Shown in pieces: positions 25,627 through 36,966 of a DNA stretch of 64,000 nucleotides. The stretch lies in contig NZ_CP053707.1 in the NCBI RefSeq assembly GCF_013201035.1, forward strand, positions 1,612,001 through 1,676,000, given 5' to 3'. The position numbers were made by a program, and so were the translations under genes. The DNA comes from Arthrobacter sp. NEB 688. Lineage in GTDB: Bacteria; Actinomycetota; Actinomycetes; Actinomycetales; Dermatophilaceae. The notes beneath the pieces were generated by a model. It ran no database searches. It was given only the letters and a program-made list of their open reading frames with translations, and was not told the DNA's origin. Each line of letters begins with the position of its first letter. Within the stretch, counting starts at the first letter, position 1.

Positions 25627-26280
25627 ATGACTACTGCCACGAAGACCCAGAAGGGTCTGCTGGGCACCAAGCTCGGCATGACCCAGGTGTGGGACGAGAA
25701 CAACCGACTCGTGCCCGTCACCGTGATCCAGGCCGGCCCCAACGTCGTCACCCAGGTCCGTGCGGCCGGGGTCGACGGCTACGCGGCCGTCCAGCTCGGC
25801 TACGGCGCCATCGACCCCCGCAAGGTCACCAAGCCGCTGGCCGGCCACTTCGAGAAGGCCGGCGTCACGCCGCGCCGCTTCCTCATCGAGATCCGCACGG
25901 CCGACGCGGGCGAGTACTCGCTCGGCCAGGAGCTCGGCGCCGACACCTTCGAGTCCGGCTCCTCGGTCGACGTCTCCGCGACGACCAAGGGCAAGGGCTT
26001 CGCCGGTGTCATGAAGCGCCACGGCTTCCACGGTGTGAGCTCCTCCCACGGTGCGCACAAGAACCACCGCAAGCCCGGCTCGATCGGTGGCTGCGCCACC
26101 CCGGGTCGCGTGTTCAAGGGCATGCGCATGGCCGGCCGCATGGGCGGCGTGCGCCACACCACGCAGAACCTCACGATCCACGCCGTGGACGCCGACAAGG
26201 GCCTGCTGCTCGTCAAGGGCGCCGTCCCCGGTCCCCGCGGTGCGGTCGTCCTCGTCCGCTCGGCCGCGAAGGGGGCCTGA
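25627..26280 (+). CDS. rplC: 50S ribosomal protein L3
   Basis: 217-residue L3, an early-assembly 23S binder near the peptidyl transferase centre. ATG 25627 lies 8 bases after rpsJ. Typical blocks are [40 protein letters not shown] and the Gln/Arg loop [23 protein letters not shown]. Ends one base before rplD. Confidence 0.97.
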   Translation: MTTATKTQKGLLGTKLGMTQVWDENNRLVPVTVIQAGPNVVTQVRAAGVDGYAAVQLGYGAIDPRKVTKPLAGHFEKAGVTPRRFLIEIRTADAGEYSLGQELGADTFESGSSVDVSATTKGKGFAGVMKRHGFHGVSSSHGAHKNHRKPGSIGGCATPGRVFKGMRMAGRMGGVRHTTQNLTIHAVDADKGLLLVKGAVPGPRGAVVLVRSAAKGA

Positions 26281-26281
26281 C

Positions 26282-26950
26282 ATGGCTACCACGACGCTCG
26301 ACGTCACCCTCCCCACGGAGATCTTCGACGTCCAGACCAACGTCCCGCTCATCCACCAGGTCGTCGTCGCGCAGCTCGCGGCGGCCCGCCAGGGGACGCA
26401 CGCGACGAAGACCCGCGGCGAGGTCCGCGGCGGTGGGCGCAAGCCGTACCGCCAGAAGGGCACCGGCCGCGCCCGTCAGGGCTCGACCCGCGCGCCGCAG
26501 TTCGCCGGCGGTGGCACCGTCCACGGCCCGCAGCCGCGTGACTACGCGCAGCGCACCCCCAAGAAGATGAAGGCCGCCGCCCTGCGCGGTGCCCTCTCCG
26601 ACCGGGCGCGCCACGGCCGCATCCACGTGGTGGAGGCCATCGCCAACGGCGAGGCCCCCTCGACCAAGGCGGCGCGGACCCTGTTCGCCGGCCTGACCGA
26701 GCGCCCGAACCTGCTCGTCGTCCTCGACCGCAGCGACATCGTGTCGCTCAAGTCGGTGCGCAACCTCGCCGAGGTCCACGTGCTCGCGGTCGACCAGCTC
26801 AACACCTACGACGTGCTGTGCGCCGACGACGTCGTCTTCACCAAGGCCGCCTACGAGGCGTTCACCGGTGAGACCGTCGCCGCCGCCAAGCCCGCCAAGA
26901 AGGCCGCGGCCAAGAAGACCGCCGCGAAGGCCGAGGAGGAGCAGAAGTGA
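26282..26950 (+). CDS. rplD: 50S ribosomal protein L4
   Basis: 222-residue L4. The extended loop that lines the exit tunnel is present ([41 protein letters not shown]). The C-terminus has an added Lys/Ala-rich tail ([23 protein letters not shown]) of about 20 residues beyond the globular fold, a feature I associate with actinobacterial L4. ATG 26282 follows the rplC stop by one base; rplW overlaps its end by 4 bases. Confidence 0.97.
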   Translation: MATTTLDVTLPTEIFDVQTNVPLIHQVVVAQLAAARQGTHATKTRGEVRGGGRKPYRQKGTGRARQGSTRAPQFAGGGTVHGPQPRDYAQRTPKKMKAAALRGALSDRARHGRIHVVEAIANGEAPSTKAARTLFAGLTERPNLLVVLDRSDIVSLKSVRNLAEVHVLAVDQLNTYDVLCADDVVFTKAAYEAFTGETVAAAKPAKKAAAKKTAAKAEEEQK

Positions 26951-27246
26951 GCCAGGGCAAGAACCCCCGCGACATCCTGATCGCGCCGGTCGTGTCCGAG
27001 AAGTCGTACGGCCTCCTCGACGAGGGCAAGTACACCTTCCTCGTCGACCCGCGGTCGAACAAGACCGAGATCAAGATCGCCGTCGAGGAGATCTTCAAGG
27101 TCAAGGTCGACTCCGTGCACACGATGAACCGCCAGGGCAAGTCCCGTCGCACGCGGTTCGGCACCGGCAAGCGCAAGGACACCAAGCGCGCGATCGTCAC
27201 CCTCCGCGAGGGCTCGATCGACATCTTCGGCAGCGCCGGCGCCTGA
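26947..27246 (+). CDS. rplW: 50S ribosomal protein L23
   Basis: 99-residue L23 at the tunnel exit, docking site for signal recognition particle and trigger factor. GTG 26947 overlaps the rplD stop (GTGA). Diagnostic stretches: [41 protein letters not shown] and the basic loop [25 protein letters not shown]. Confidence 0.97.
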   Translation: MSQGKNPRDILIAPVVSEKSYGLLDEGKYTFLVDPRSNKTEIKIAVEEIFKVKVDSVHTMNRQGKSRRTRFGTGKRKDTKRAIVTLREGSIDIFGSAGA

Positions 27247-27265
27247 GGAAGCTGAGGACTACACC

Positions 27266-28102
27266 ATGGGTATCCGCAAGTACAAGCCGACGACGCCTGG
27301 GCGTCGCGGGTCGAGCGTGGCCGACTTCGTCGAGGTCACCCGCTCCACCCCCGAGAAGTCCCTCGTCCGTCCGCTGACCAAGAGCGGTGGTCGCAACAGC
27401 AACGGCCGCATCACCACGCGTCACATCGGTGGGGGCCACAAGCGCGCCTACCGCGTGATCGACTTCCGTCGCCACGACAAGGACGGCGTGCCGGCCAAGG
27501 TCGCGCACATCGAGTACGACCCCAACCGCACGGCGCGCATCGCGCTCCTGCACTACGCGGACGGCGAGAAGCGCTACATCCTGGCGCCCAAGGGCCTCGA
27601 GCAGGGCGCGACGATCGAGAACGGTCCGGCCGCCGACATCAAGCCCGGCAACACGCTGCCGCTGCGCAACATCCCGACCGGTACGGTCATCCACGCCGTC
27701 GAGCTCAAGCCCGGTGGCGGTGCGAAGATCGCCCGCTCGGCCGGTGTCCGCGTGCAGCTCGTCGCCAAGGACGGCCCCTACGCGCAGCTGCGCATGCCGT
27801 CCGGTGAGATCCGCAACGTCGACGTGCGCTGCCGCGCCACCGTCGGCGAGGTCGGCAACGCCGAGCAGTCGAACATCAACTGGGGCAAGGCCGGCCGCAT
27901 GCGCTGGAAGGGCAAGCGCCCGACCGTCCGTGGTGTCGTCATGAACCCGGTCGACCACCCCCACGGTGGTGGTGAGGGTCGCACCTCCGGTGGTCGCCAC
28001 CCGGTGAGCCCCTGGGGTCAGCCCGAGGGCCGCACCCGCCGCCCCGGCAAGCCCAGCGACAAGCTCATCGTGCGTCGCCGTCGTACTGGCAAGAAGCGCT
28101 GA
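27266..28102 (+). CDS. rplB: 50S ribosomal protein L2
   Basis: 278-residue L2, needed for subunit association and peptidyl transfer. ATG 27266 ([18 protein letters not shown]). The essential His region near the C-terminus is present ([26 protein letters not shown]), as is the [10 protein letters not shown] block. 19 bases after rplW, with GAGGAAGCTGAGG upstream. Confidence 0.98.
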   Translation: MGIRKYKPTTPGRRGSSVADFVEVTRSTPEKSLVRPLTKSGGRNSNGRITTRHIGGGHKRAYRVIDFRRHDKDGVPAKVAHIEYDPNRTARIALLHYADGEKRYILAPKGLEQGATIENGPAADIKPGNTLPLRNIPTGTVIHAVELKPGGGAKIARSAGVRVQLVAKDGPYAQLRMPSGEIRNVDVRCRATVGEVGNAEQSNINWGKAGRMRWKGKRPTVRGVVMNPVDHPHGGGEGRTSGGRHPVSPWGQPEGRTRRPGKPSDKLIVRRRRTGKKR

Positions 28103-28117
28103 TAAGGAGCCTTTGGA

Positions 28118-28399
28118 ATGCCTCGTAGCCTGAAGAAGGGCCCCTTCATCGACGACCACCTGCAGAAGAAGGTGGATGTCCAGAACGAAGCGGGCACCAA
28201 GAACGTCATCAAGACCTGGTCGCGCCGTTCGGTCATCAGCCCGGACATGCTCGGCCACACCTTCGCCGTCCACGACGGCCGCAAGCACGCCCCGGTGTTC
28301 GTCACCGAGGCGATGGTCGGCCACAAGCTCGGCGAGTTCGCACCGACCCGCACCTTCAAGGGTCACGTGAAGGACGACAAGAAGGGGCGTCGTCGCTGA
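28118..28399 (+). CDS. rpsS: 30S ribosomal protein S19
   Basis: 93-residue S19 of the 30S head, next to S13. ATG 28118 after AAGGAG. Recognised by [67 protein letters not shown] and a basic tail. Its last base is the first base of rplV (TGATG). Confidence 0.97.
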   Translation: MPRSLKKGPFIDDHLQKKVDVQNEAGTKNVIKTWSRRSVISPDMLGHTFAVHDGRKHAPVFVTEAMVGHKLGEFAPTRTFKGHVKDDKKGRRR

Positions 28400-28797
28400 T
28401 GGCCACCGACAACACCACGCTGGAGTCGCGGGCCGTCGCCCGCCACACCCGGATCACGCCGATGAAGGCGCGCCGCGTCGTCGACCTCATCCGCGGCAAG
28501 GCCGCCCCCGAGGCCGTGTCGGTCCTGCGCTTCGCCCCCCAGGCGGCGAGCGAGCAGGTCCTCAAGGTCCTCGAGTCCGCGATCGCCAACGCCCGTGTCC
28601 GCGCCGACAAGACGGCCGAGCGGTTCGACGAGCGCGAGCTCGTCGTCTCGGCGGCCTTCGTCGACGAGGGCCCGACCATGAAGCGTTTCCGCCCGCGCGC
28701 CCAGGGCCGCGCCGGCCGCATCAACAAGCGCACGAGCCACATCACGGTGGTCGTCGCTCCCAAGCCCGCCAAGACCACGAACGGAGGCACCCGCTGA
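28399..28797 (+). CDS. rplV: 50S ribosomal protein L22
   Basis: 132-residue L22. The beta-hairpin that reaches the tunnel is seen in [30 protein letters not shown], without insertions or changes of the macrolide type that I can recognise. N-terminus: [32 protein letters not shown]. One-base overlaps with rpsS and rpsC. Confidence 0.97.
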   Translation: MATDNTTLESRAVARHTRITPMKARRVVDLIRGKAAPEAVSVLRFAPQAASEQVLKVLESAIANARVRADKTAERFDERELVVSAAFVDEGPTMKRFRPRAQGRAGRINKRTSHITVVVAPKPAKTTNGGTR

Positions 28798-29594
28798 TGG
28801 GTCAGAAGGTCAACCCGCACGGCTTCCGTCTCGGGATCACCACGGAGCACAAGAGCCGTTGGTTCGCCGACTCCACCAAGGAGGGTCAGCGCTACCGCGA
28901 CTACGTCAAGGAGGACGTGGCGATCCGCAAGCTCATGTCCACGGGCATGGACCGCGCCGGTATCGCCCGTGTCGACATCGAGCGCACGCGTGACCGCGTC
29001 CGCGTCGACATCCACACCGCCCGCCCGGGCATCGTCATCGGCCGCCGCGGCGCCGAGGCCGACCGCATCCGCGGCGAGCTCGAGAAGCTCACGGGCAAGC
29101 AGGTGCAGCTGAACATCCTCGAGGTCAAGAACCCCGAGCAGGAGGCCCAGCTCGTCGCGCAGGGCATCGCCGAGCAGCTGTCCGCCCGTGTCTCGTTCCG
29201 TCGCGCCATGCGCAAGGGCATGCAGTCGGCCACCCGCGCCGGCGCGAAGGGCATCCGCGTGCAGGTCTCCGGTCGCCTCGGCGGCGCGGAGATGAGCCGC
29301 ACCGAGTTCTACCGCGAGGGTCGCGTGCCGCTGCACACCCTTCGTGCGCAGATCGACTACGGCCTGTACGAGGCCAAGACCACGTTCGGGCGCATCGGCG
29401 TCAAGGTGTGGATCTACAAGGGCGACATGACCGCTCGCGAGCTCGCGGCCCAGCAGGCCACGGCTCCGCGCCAGGGTCGCGGCCCGCGTCGTGACGGCGC
29501 CGACCGTCCGGCCCGCGCCCGTCGCACCGAGGCCCCCGCCGCCCAGGCCCAGCAGGAGCAGGCCCCGGCCGCTCCGAGCACCGAGGAGTCCTGA
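28797..29594 (+). CDS. rpsC: 30S ribosomal protein S3
   Basis: 265-residue S3 at the mRNA entry channel. KH domain [33 protein letters not shown] and C-terminal domain ([42 protein letters not shown]) are complete. After about residue 215 there is a 50-residue disordered tail rich in Arg, Ala, Gln and Pro ([14 protein letters not shown]..., [18 protein letters not shown]), common in actinobacteria. ATG 28797 overlaps rplV by one base. Confidence 0.97.
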   Translation: MGQKVNPHGFRLGITTEHKSRWFADSTKEGQRYRDYVKEDVAIRKLMSTGMDRAGIARVDIERTRDRVRVDIHTARPGIVIGRRGAEADRIRGELEKLTGKQVQLNILEVKNPEQEAQLVAQGIAEQLSARVSFRRAMRKGMQSATRAGAKGIRVQVSGRLGGAEMSRTEFYREGRVPLHTLRAQIDYGLYEAKTTFGRIGVKVWIYKGDMTARELAAQQATAPRQGRGPRRDGADRPARARRTEAPAAQAQQEQAPAAPSTEES

Positions 29595-29597
29595 CCC

Positions 29598-30017
29598 ATG
29601 TTGATTCCCCGTCGAGTCAAGCACCGCAAGCAGCACCACCCGGGTCGCTCGGGTATGGCCAAGGGCGGTACGACCATCGCGTTCGGTGACTACGGCATCC
29701 AGGCCCTCGAGCCCGCCTACGTCACCAACCGCCAGATCGAGTCCGCGCGTATCGCGATGACCCGGTACATCAAGCGTGGTGGAAAGGTCTGGATCAACAT
29801 CTACCCGGACCGCCCGCTGACCAAGAAGCCGGCCGAGACCCGCATGGGCTCCGGCAAGGGGTCCCCCGAGTGGTGGATCGCCAACGTCAAGCCGGGTCGG
29901 ATCATGTTCGAGCTCTCCGGTGTCCCGGAGGACGTCGCGCGCGAGGCCCTGCGTCTCGCGATGCACAAGCTGCCGATGAAGTGCCGCTTCGTCCGGCGTG
30001 AGGGTGGTGACTTCTGA
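29598..30017 (+). CDS. rplP: 50S ribosomal protein L16
   Basis: 139-residue L16, near the A site. ATG 29598 gives [82 protein letters not shown] is the conserved core, where some evernimicin-class resistance changes fall; it looks ordinary. Shares one base with rpmC. Confidence 0.97.
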   Translation: MLIPRRVKHRKQHHPGRSGMAKGGTTIAFGDYGIQALEPAYVTNRQIESARIAMTRYIKRGGKVWINIYPDRPLTKKPAETRMGSGKGSPEWWIANVKPGRIMFELSGVPEDVAREALRLAMHKLPMKCRFVRREGGDF

Positions 30018-30253
30018 TGGCAGTCGGTTCCAAGGACCTGAGCCCCAAGGAGATGCGGGGCTTCGACGACGAGCGTCTCGTCGACGAGCTGCGCAAGGCC
30101 AAGGAGGAGCTGTTCAACCTCCGCTTCCAGTCCGCCACCGGGCAGCTGGACAACCACGGCCGGCTGCGTGCCGTCCGCAAGGACATCGCCCGGATCTACA
30201 CCGAGATGCGTGAGCGCGAGCTCGGCATCGGCGTGAAGGGTGAGGCCAAGTGA
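30017..30253 (+). CDS. rpmC: 50S ribosomal protein L29
   Basis: 78-residue L29, a two-helix protein at the tunnel exit beside L23. [64 protein letters not shown] is the whole family signature. A one-base overlap with rplP and a 4-base overlap with rpsQ suggest tight coupling. Confidence 0.96.
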   Translation: MAVGSKDLSPKEMRGFDDERLVDELRKAKEELFNLRFQSATGQLDNHGRLRAVRKDIARIYTEMRERELGIGVKGEAK

Positions 30254-30537
30254 GCGAGAAGAAGGACGAGACCGTGACCACCGTCAGCCGCAACGACCGC
30301 AAGACCCGCCAGGGCTACGTGGTGAGCGACAAGATGGACAAGACCGTCGTCGTCGAGGTCGAGGACCGCGTCAAGCACGCGCTCTACGGCAAGGTCCTGC
30401 GCCGCTCGAGCAAGGTCAAGGCCCACGACGAGGCCAACGCCGCCGGCATCGGCGACCGCGTCCTCATCATGGAGACCCGGCCGCTGTCCGCGACGAAGCG
30501 CTGGCGCGTCGTCGAGATCCTCGAGAAGGCCAAGTAA
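30250..30537 (+). CDS. rpsQ: 30S ribosomal protein S17
   Basis: 95-residue S17. GTG 30250 overlaps the rpmC stop (GTGA); a downstream GTG inside [21 protein letters not shown] is less likely. The OB-fold block [34 protein letters not shown] and [23 protein letters not shown] are complete. A 79-base gap with a small CTCGCC/GGCGAG hairpin separates it from rplN, near the usual S10/spc operon boundary. Confidence 0.96.
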   Translation: MSEKKDETVTTVSRNDRKTRQGYVVSDKMDKTVVVEVEDRVKHALYGKVLRRSSKVKAHDEANAAGIGDRVLIMETRPLSATKRWRVVEILEKAK

Positions 30538-30616
30538 GCCTCTGCCGCAAGGCAATCCAGTCAGTTCGGCCAGGCTCGCCCCGGCGAGAACCAGCACGAC
30601 GAGTAGGAGTTAGACA

Positions 30617-30985
<369 letters not shown>

Positions 30986-30988
30986 ACC

Positions 30989-31333
30989 ATGGCCTCGAAG
31001 ATCAAGAAGGGCGACACCGTCCAGGTGCTCGCCGGCAAGGACAAGGGCCAGACCGGCAAGGTCATCGCGGTCAACCGCGAGACCGGCCGCGTCACCGTCG
31101 AGGGTGTCAACCGGGTGACCCGGCACACCAAGGCGGGGGAGTCCACCCGGGGCAGCCGCACCGGTGGCCTCGTCGTCCAGGAGGCGCCGATCCACGCGAG
31201 CAACGTGGCCATCGTCGACCCCTCGGACAAGAAGCCGACCCGTGTCAAGACCCGCGTCGAGACCGTCGAGCGCGACGGCCGTCAGAAGACGAGCCGTGTC
31301 CGCGTGGGCGTGCGCTCGGGCAAGGACCTGTGA
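30989..31333 (+). CDS. rplX: 50S ribosomal protein L24
   Basis: 114-residue L24, assembly initiator of the 50S subunit. KOW motif near the start: [38 protein letters not shown]. The C-terminus has the usual Arg/Lys tail ([16 protein letters not shown]-like). ATG 30989 lies 3 bases after rplN; the end is very close to rplE. Confidence 0.96.
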   Translation: MASKIKKGDTVQVLAGKDKGQTGKVIAVNRETGRVTVEGVNRVTRHTKAGESTRGSRTGGLVVQEAPIHASNVAIVDPSDKKPTRVKTRVETVERDGRQKTSRVRVGVRSGKDL

Positions 31334-31338
31334 GAGAG

Positions 31339-31899
31339 ATGGCCGAGACCGCTACCAAGCCCCGCCTCAAGGCGCGCTACCAGGACGAGATCAAGGGCGC
31401 CCTGCGTGACCAGTTCGGCTACCCGAACGTCATGCAGGTCCCGGGTGTCGTCAAGGTCGTCGTCAACATGGGCGTCGGCGACGCCGCCAAGGACAGCAAG
31501 CTCATCGAGGGTGCCGTCCGCGACCTCACCGCCATCACCGGCCAGAAGCCGGTCGTGACGAAGGCCCGCAAGTCCATCGCCCAGTTCAAGCTGCGTGAGG
31601 GCATGCCGATCGGCACGCACACCACGTTGCGCGGCGACCGGATGTGGGAGTTCCTCGACCGGCTCGTCACCATCGCGCTGCCGCGCATCCGCGACTTCCG
31701 CGGCCTCTCGCCGAAGCAGTTCGACGGGCGTGGCAACTACACCTTCGGTCTCACGGAGCAGTCGATGTTCCACGAGATCGACCAGGACAAGATCGACCGG
31801 GTCCGCGGCATGGACATCACGGTCGTCACCACCGCGACGAACGACGACGAGGGACGCGCGCTGCTCAAGGCGCTCGGCTTCCCCTTCAAGGAGAACTGA
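31339..31899 (+). CDS. rplE: 50S ribosomal protein L5
   Basis: 186-residue L5, which contacts 5S rRNA and P-site tRNA. ATG 31339 ([22 protein letters not shown]) was preferred because it aligns with the N-terminus of M. tuberculosis L5 as I recall it; GTG 31330, overlapping the rplX stop, would add three residues. Blocks [43 protein letters not shown] and [22 protein letters not shown] are complete. Confidence 0.95.
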   Translation: MAETATKPRLKARYQDEIKGALRDQFGYPNVMQVPGVVKVVVNMGVGDAAKDSKLIEGAVRDLTAITGQKPVVTKARKSIAQFKLREGMPIGTHTTLRGDRMWEFLDRLVTIALPRIRDFRGLSPKQFDGRGNYTFGLTEQSMFHEIDQDKIDRVRGMDITVVTTATNDDEGRALLKALGFPFKEN

Positions 31900-31900
31900 C

Positions 31901-32086
31901 ATGGCCAAGACCGCCCTGGTCAACAAGGCGAACAAGAAGCCGAAGTTCGCGGTCCGCGGCTACACGCGCTGCCAGCGCTGCGGGCGCCCGCACTCGGTCT
32001 ACCGCAAGTTCGGCCTGTGCCGGATCTGCCTGCGGGAGATGGCCCACGCGGGCGAGCTCCCCGGTGTGACCAAGTCCAGCTGGTAA
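31901..32086 (+). CDS. rpsZ: 30S ribosomal protein S14 type Z
   Basis: 61-residue zinc-binding S14. The four zinc ligands are present as CQRCG and CRIC ([34 protein letters not shown]). Length and ligands identify the Z form rather than the 101-residue zinc-free form that many actinobacteria also carry elsewhere. ATG 31901 is one base after the rplE stop. A gap of 109 bases with no visible gene follows. Confidence 0.96.
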   Translation: MAKTALVNKANKKPKFAVRGYTRCQRCGRPHSVYRKFGLCRICLREMAHAGELPGVTKSSW

Positions 32087-32195
32087 GTCCTCACCCCCGC
32101 CGCCCCCGGGCGGCACCCCATCCACAGACCATCTACATCGCAGGTCCGCCGAGAACGTCGGCAGAAACCGCGGTGAGAGAGGGCGGAGAAGCCCA

Positions 32196-32594
32196 ATGAC
32201 CATGACCGACCCGATCGCGGACATGCTGACCCGCGTCCGGAACGCCAACTCGGCGCACAAGGACGCAGTCTCCATGCCGTTCTCGAAGCTCAAGAGCCAC
32301 GTCGCCGAGATCCTCGAGGCCGAGGGTTACATCGCCGGCTGGACCGTCGAGGACGCCGAGGTGGGCAAGACCCTCACGGTGAACCTCAAGTACGGCCCGA
32401 ACCGTGAGCGTTCCATCGCCGGCCTGCGCCGCGTGAGCAAGCCCGGGCTGCGCGTGTACGCCAAGTCCACCAACCTTCCCAAGGTTCTCGGTGGTCTCGG
32501 TGTCGCGATCATCTCGACGTCGTCCGGCCTGCTGACCGACCGTCAGGCCGCCAACAAGGGTGTGGGTGGGGAAGTCCTCGCCTACGTCTGGTAA
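32196..32594 (+). CDS. rpsH: 30S ribosomal protein S8
   Basis: 132-residue S8, the 16S binder that in E. coli also represses the spc operon. [40 protein letters not shown] and the C-terminal signature [26 protein letters not shown] are complete. ATG 32196 after GGCGGAGAAGCCC; an ATG two codons later is also possible. Confidence 0.96.
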   Translation: MTMTDPIADMLTRVRNANSAHKDAVSMPFSKLKSHVAEILEAEGYIAGWTVEDAEVGKTLTVNLKYGPNRERSIAGLRRVSKPGLRVYAKSTNLPKVLGGLGVAIISTSSGLLTDRQAANKGVGGEVLAYVW

Positions 32595-32606
32595 GGGGTA
32601 GCAGAC

Positions 32607-33143
32607 ATGTCGCGTATCGGACGTCTCCCCGTCACCGTCCCCTCGGGTGTCGACGTGACCGTTGCCGGTCAGCACGTCACCGTGAAGGGTCCCAAGGGCG
32701 AGCTCACGCACACCGTGGCCGAGCCGATCACCATCGAGCAGGCCGACGGCGTGCTCGAGGTCAAGCGGCCCAACGACGAGCGCACCTCGCGCTCGCTCCA
32801 CGGCCTGACCCGCTCGCTCGTCAACAACATGGTCCTCGGTGTCACCGAGGGCTACGAGAAGAAGCTCGAGATCCACGGCACCGGTTACCGCGTGCTGGCC
32901 AAGGGCTCGAACCTCGAGTTCGCGCTCGGGTACTCGCACTCGATCACCGTCGAGCCGCCGGCCGGCATCACCTTCGTGGTGGAGAACCAGACCCGGTTCT
33001 CGGTCCAGGGCATCGACAAGCAGCTCGTCGGCGAGGTCGCCGCGAACATCCGCAAGCTCCGCAAGCCCGACCCGTACAAGGGCAAGGGCGTCCGCTACGC
33101 GGGCGAGCAGATCCGCCGCAAGGTCGGAAAGGCTGGTAAGTAA
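32607..33143 (+). CDS. rplF: 50S ribosomal protein L6
   Basis: 178-residue L6 near the factor-binding site. Two repeated domains; the C-terminal signature [26 protein letters not shown] is present. N-terminus [36 protein letters not shown] 32607, 12 bases after rpsH, follows AAGGGGTAG. Confidence 0.97.
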   Translation: MSRIGRLPVTVPSGVDVTVAGQHVTVKGPKGELTHTVAEPITIEQADGVLEVKRPNDERTSRSLHGLTRSLVNNMVLGVTEGYEKKLEIHGTGYRVLAKGSNLEFALGYSHSITVEPPAGITFVVENQTRFSVQGIDKQLVGEVAANIRKLRKPDPYKGKGVRYAGEQIRRKVGKAGK

Positions 33144-33146
33144 CCG

Positions 33147-33521
33147 ATGGCCATGATCGTCAAGCGCGCCAAGGGCAAGTCGGCTGCGCGCACGCGCCGT
33201 CACACTCGCGTCCGCAAGCTGGTCAGCGGCACCGCCGTCCGGCCCCGCCTCGTCGTCTCGCGCTCCTCGCGTCACGTCTTCGTCCAGGTCGTCGACGACA
33301 CCGTCGGCAAGACCGTCGCGTCGGCGTCGACCATGGAGGCCGACGTGCGCTCCCTCGAGGGCGACAAGCGCGAGAAGGCCAAGAAGGTCGGCGAGCTCGT
33401 CGCCTCGCGTGCCAAGGCCGCGGGTGTCGAGGCCGTCGTGTTCGACCGTGGCGGCAACAAGTACCACGGTCGCGTCGCCGCCATCGCGGACGGCGCTCGG
33501 GAAGGCGGGCTGGCCCTGTGA
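33147..33521 (+). CDS. rplR: 50S ribosomal protein L18
   Basis: 124-residue L18, which brings 5S rRNA into the 50S subunit. Basic N-terminus ([46 protein letters not shown]) and the C-terminal [26 protein letters not shown] are typical. ATG 33147 lies 3 bases after rplF. Confidence 0.97.
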   Translation: MAMIVKRAKGKSAARTRRHTRVRKLVSGTAVRPRLVVSRSSRHVFVQVVDDTVGKTVASASTMEADVRSLEGDKREKAKKVGELVASRAKAAGVEAVVFDRGGNKYHGRVAAIADGAREGGLAL

Positions 33522-33567
33522 CCCACGCTGCTCGTACCACCACGAACGTCGAGAAGAGGAACATCTG

Positions 33568-34215
33568 ATGCCAGGACCCCAGCGTCGAGGCACCGGCGGG
33601 ACCACCGGCGGCGCCGAGCGCGGTGACCGTCGGGGCGGCCGTGACGACCGTCGCGGCGGCCGTGACTCCCGCGAGGCCGAGAAGAACCAGTACCTCGAGC
33701 GCGTCGTGACCATCAACCGCGTCGCCAAGGTCGTCAAGGGTGGCCGTCGCTTCAGCTTCACGGCGCTCGTCGTCGTCGGCGACGGTGACGGCACCGTGGG
33801 CGTCGGCTACGGCAAGGCCAAGGAGGTGCCCGCGGCGATCGCCAAGGGTGTCGAGGAGGCGAAGAAGAACTTCTTCCGCGTCCCGCGCATCCAGGGCACC
33901 ATCCCCCACCCCGTCCAGGGTGAGGCTGCCGCCGGTGTCGTCATGCTCCGCCCCGCCAGCCCCGGTACCGGTGTCATCGCCGGTGGCCCGGTGCGTGCGG
34001 TGCTCGAGTGCGCCGGCATCCACGACGTGCTGTCCAAGAGCCTCGGCTCGGACAACGCGATCAACATCGTGCACGCGGCCGTCGCCGCCCTGCGCGGCCT
34101 CGAGCGCCCGGAGGCCGTCGCGGCCCGCCGTGGCCTCCCGGTCGACCGGGTCGCTCCCGCCGCGATGCTCCGCGCCCAGGCCGCCGGCCTGGCCGAGGCG
34201 AAGGCCGGTGCGTGA
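33568..34215 (+). CDS. rpsE: 30S ribosomal protein S5
   Basis: 215-residue S5, important for decoding fidelity. ATG 33568 follows GAAGAGGA; further upstream frame overlaps rplR and is not used. The first 36 residues are an extra Arg/Gly-rich segment with two copies of RRGGRD. The S5 core ([46 protein letters not shown]) and C-terminal domain ([24 protein letters not shown]) are standard. Ends sharing a base with rpmD. Confidence 0.97.
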   Translation: MPGPQRRGTGGTTGGAERGDRRGGRDDRRGGRDSREAEKNQYLERVVTINRVAKVVKGGRRFSFTALVVVGDGDGTVGVGYGKAKEVPAAIAKGVEEAKKNFFRVPRIQGTIPHPVQGEAAAGVVMLRPASPGTGVIAGGPVRAVLECAGIHDVLSKSLGSDNAINIVHAAVAALRGLERPEAVAARRGLPVDRVAPAAMLRAQAAGLAEAKAGA

Positions 34216-34397
34216 TGGGGCGGATCAAGGTGACCCAGACCCGTTCCGGGATCGGGGGCAAGCAGAACCAGCGCGACACGCTGCGCACCCTCGGTCTGAA
34301 GCGCATCGGCGACGTCGTCGTCAAGGAGGACCGCCCGGAGATCCGCGGCATGGTCCGGACGGTGACGCACCTCGTCGCCGTCGAGGAGGTTGAGTGA
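34215..34397 (+). CDS. rpmD: 50S ribosomal protein L30
   Basis: 60-residue L30. The protein [59 protein letters not shown] covers the whole family in one domain. ATG 34215 overlaps the rpsE stop (TGATG). Placed between rpsE and rplO as in other bacteria. Confidence 0.96.
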   Translation: MGRIKVTQTRSGIGGKQNQRDTLRTLGLKRIGDVVVKEDRPEIRGMVRTVTHLVAVEEVE

Positions 34398-34399
34398 TC

Positions 34400-34894
34400 A
34401 TGGCCGACACCACGAAGAAGGCCGCACAGTCCGCTGCGTCCACGGGCGCCTCGGCGCTCAAGGTCCACCACCTGCGCCCGGCGCCCGGCGCCAAGCAGGC
34501 CAAGATCCGCGTCGGTCGCGGTGAGGGTGGCAAGCGAGGCAAGACCGCCGGTCGCGGCACCAAGGGCACCAAGGCCCGCTACCAGGTGCCCGTCGGCTTC
34601 CAGGGTGGCACCACGCCGCTGCACATGCGGTTCCCGAAGCTTCGCGGCTTCAAGAACCCGTTCAAGACCGAGTACCAGGTCGTCAACCTCGACTGGCTGA
34701 ACACGCACTACCCGCAGGGTGGCGACGTGACGGTCGAGGACCTGGTCGCCAAGGGCGCCGTCCGCGACGGGCACCTCGTGAAGGTGCTCGGCAGCGGGGA
34801 GATCACGTCGGCCGTCAACGTCACGGCCCACGCGTTCTCCGGCAGCGCCAAGGAGAAGATCGAGGCGGCAGGCGGCTCGGCGACGACCGCCTGA
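34400..34894 (+). CDS. rplO: 50S ribosomal protein L15
   Basis: 164-residue L15. ATG 34400 ([10 protein letters not shown]) is taken as the start with GAGGAGGT 11 bases upstream; GTG 34394, overlapping the rpmD stop, is the alternative. The N-terminus [41 protein letters not shown] is typical, followed by [18 protein letters not shown]. Last gene before a strong terminator, so the S10-spc run ends here and secY appears to be transcribed on its own. Confidence 0.95.
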   Translation: MADTTKKAAQSAASTGASALKVHHLRPAPGAKQAKIRVGRGEGGKRGKTAGRGTKGTKARYQVPVGFQGGTTPLHMRFPKLRGFKNPFKTEYQVVNLDWLNTHYPQGGDVTVEDLVAKGAVRDGHLVKVLGSGEITSAVNVTAHAFSGSAKEKIEAAGGSATTA

Positions 34895-34916
34895 CGCCCC
34901 CGCATGACCGCGTGTC

Positions 34917-34956
34917 GCAGGGCCGGCTCCGGGACATCCCCCGGAGCCGGCCCTGC
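34917..34956 (+). terminator. terminator hairpin after rplO
   Basis: A perfect 16-base inverted repeat (GCAGGGCCGGCTCCGG and its complement) around an 8-base loop, 22 bases past the rplO stop. TATGTT at 35005-35010 downstream may be a -10 box for secY, but no -35 is visible. Confidence 0.82.
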
Positions 34957-35069
34957 CGCGCGTTCACCCCACCCGTGCCTCCCGGCCCCCGCCGGGTCAC
35001 CGGGTATGTTGTGACGGATCGCTGACCGACGCGGCCACCATCCACCGGCCGCCACCTACGGAGGACCCT

Positions 35070-36383
35070 GTGCTCACCGCCTTCGGCCGCGCGTTCAAGA
35101 CGCCCGACCTGCGCAGGAAGCTGCTCTTCACGCTGTTCATCATCGTGATCTTCCGGCTCGGCGCCCACGTGCCGACCCCCGGCGTCAGCTACCCGCTCGT
35201 GCAGAAGTGCATCGCCGGTGCCGACAACAGCAACCAGCTGCTCGGGCTCATCAACCTCTTCAGCGGTGGGGCACTCCTCCAGCTGTCGATCTTCGCGCTG
35301 GGGATCATGCCGTACATCACGGCGAGCATCATCGTCCAGCTGCTCACCGTGGTCATCCCGCGGTTCGAGGCCCTCAAGAAGGAGGGCCAGGCCGGGCAGA
35401 CGAAGATGACGCAGTACACGCGCTACCTGACGATCGGCCTCGCGGTCCTCCAGAGCTCCACGCTCATCACCTTCGCGCAGAACCCGCAGACGCTGTTCAA
35501 CAACCCGTCCTGCACGAACATCCTCACCGACAGCTCGGTCGTGACCATCCTCATCATGGTCCTCACGATGACCGCCGGCACCGGCGTCATCATGTGGATG
35601 GGTGAGCTCGTCACCGACAAGGGCGTCGGCAACGGCATGTCGCTCCTCATCTTCACCTCGATCGCCGCGCAGTTCCCGACCTCGCTCTGGGACATCCAGC
35701 AGCGCGCCGGCTGGGGCGTCTTCCTCACCGTCATCCTGCTCGGGCTCGTCGTCATCGCCCTCGTCGTCTTCGTCGAGCAGAGCCAGCGGCGCATCCCGGT
35801 GCAGTACGCCAAGCGGATGGTCGGCCGGCGCGTCTACGGCGGCACCTCGACCTACATCCCGCTCAAGGTCAACATGGCCGGTGTCATCCCGGTCATCTTC
35901 GCGAGCTCGCTGCTGACGCTGCCCACGCTCGTCGCGCAGTTCAACCAGGGCGCCAACGGGGTCAACCCCGGCTGGGTCGACTGGATCCAGAGCTACCTGA
36001 CCCGCGGTGACCACCCGATCTACATGGTGCTGTACACCGCACTGATCCTGTTCTTCACGTTCTTCTACGTGTCGATCACGTTCAACCCGACCGAGGTCGC
36101 CGACAACATGAAGAAGTACGGCGGCTTCATCCCGGGTATCCGCGCCGGGCGACCCACGGCCGAGTACCTCAACTACGTCCTGACCCGGATCACCGTGCCC
36201 GGCGCGATCTACCTCGCGCTCATCTCGCTCCTCCCGCTCGTCGCGCTGGTCCTCGTCAACGCCAACCAGAACTTCCCGTTCGGTGGCACGTCGATCCTCA
36301 TCATCGTCGGTGTCGGACTCGAGACCGTGAAGCAGATCGAGGCCCAGCTGCAGCAGCGTCACTACGAAGGGTTCCTCCGTTGA
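35070..36383 (+). CDS. secY: preprotein translocase subunit SecY
   Basis: 437-residue channel of the Sec translocon with ten predicted membrane helices. GTG 35070 ([38 protein letters not shown]) follows ACGGAGGA. The plug-region start is standard, and the signature [15 protein letters not shown] plus the cytoplasmic loop ([15 protein letters not shown]) are clear. The end shares one base with adk (TGATG). A terminator lies between it and rplO, so it probably has its own promoter. Confidence 0.97.
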   Translation: MLTAFGRAFKTPDLRRKLLFTLFIIVIFRLGAHVPTPGVSYPLVQKCIAGADNSNQLLGLINLFSGGALLQLSIFALGIMPYITASIIVQLLTVVIPRFEALKKEGQAGQTKMTQYTRYLTIGLAVLQSSTLITFAQNPQTLFNNPSCTNILTDSSVVTILIMVLTMTAGTGVIMWMGELVTDKGVGNGMSLLIFTSIAAQFPTSLWDIQQRAGWGVFLTVILLGLVVIALVVFVEQSQRRIPVQYAKRMVGRRVYGGTSTYIPLKVNMAGVIPVIFASSLLTLPTLVAQFNQGANGVNPGWVDWIQSYLTRGDHPIYMVLYTALILFFTFFYVSITFNPTEVADNMKKYGGFIPGIRAGRPTAEYLNYVLTRITVPGAIYLALISLLPLVALVLVNANQNFPFGGTSILIIVGVGLETVKQIEAQLQQRHYEGFLR

Positions 36384-36943
36384 TGCGCTTGATCATCCTG
36401 GGTCCGCCCGGTGCCGGGAAGGGCACGCAGGCCTCCCGCATCGCCGAGCACTTCGGCATCCCCGCCATCTCCACCGGCGACATCTTCCGCGCCAACATCA
36501 AGAACGAGACCGAGCTGGGGCAGCAGGTCAAGGCGATCCTCGCCGCCGGCGGCTACGTCTCGGACGAGATCACCAACGCCATCGTCGAGGACCGCCTCGG
36601 CCAGGACGACTGCGCACGGGGCTTCCTCCTCGACGGCTACCCGCGCACCCTCGCCCAGGTCGAAGCGCTCGACGGGATGCTCGCCGCGTCCGGCGGCTCG
36701 CTCGACCGCGTCCTCGAGCTGACCGTCGACGACGAGGTCGTCGTGGGTCGGCTGCTCAAGCGCGCCGAGATCGAGGGCCGCGCGGACGACACCGAGGACG
36801 TCATCCGCGAGCGGATGGCCATCTACCACCGCGAGACCCGGCCGCTGTCGCAGACCTACCGCGAGCGTGGCCTGCTCGTCACCGTCGACGGTGACGGCGA
36901 GGTCGACGCCGTGACCGAGCGGATCACCTCCGCCCTCGCCTGA
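36383..36943 (+). CDS. adk: adenylate kinase
   Basis: 186-residue kinase converting ATP and AMP to two ADP. P-loop GPPGAGKGT at residues 8-16, AMP site [20 protein letters not shown] and the short LID ([19 protein letters not shown]) without the zinc Cys, as in actinobacterial short-form enzymes. ATG 36383 overlaps the secY stop. In many actinobacteria map follows directly; here a hairpin-flanked gene lies between. Confidence 0.97.
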   Translation: MRLIILGPPGAGKGTQASRIAEHFGIPAISTGDIFRANIKNETELGQQVKAILAAGGYVSDEITNAIVEDRLGQDDCARGFLLDGYPRTLAQVEALDGMLAASGGSLDRVLELTVDDEVVVGRLLKRAEIEGRADDTEDVIRERMAIYHRETRPLSQTYRERGLLVTVDGDGEVDAVTERITSALA

Positions 36944-36966
36944 CGCACCACCTGGGCGCGTCCCCA

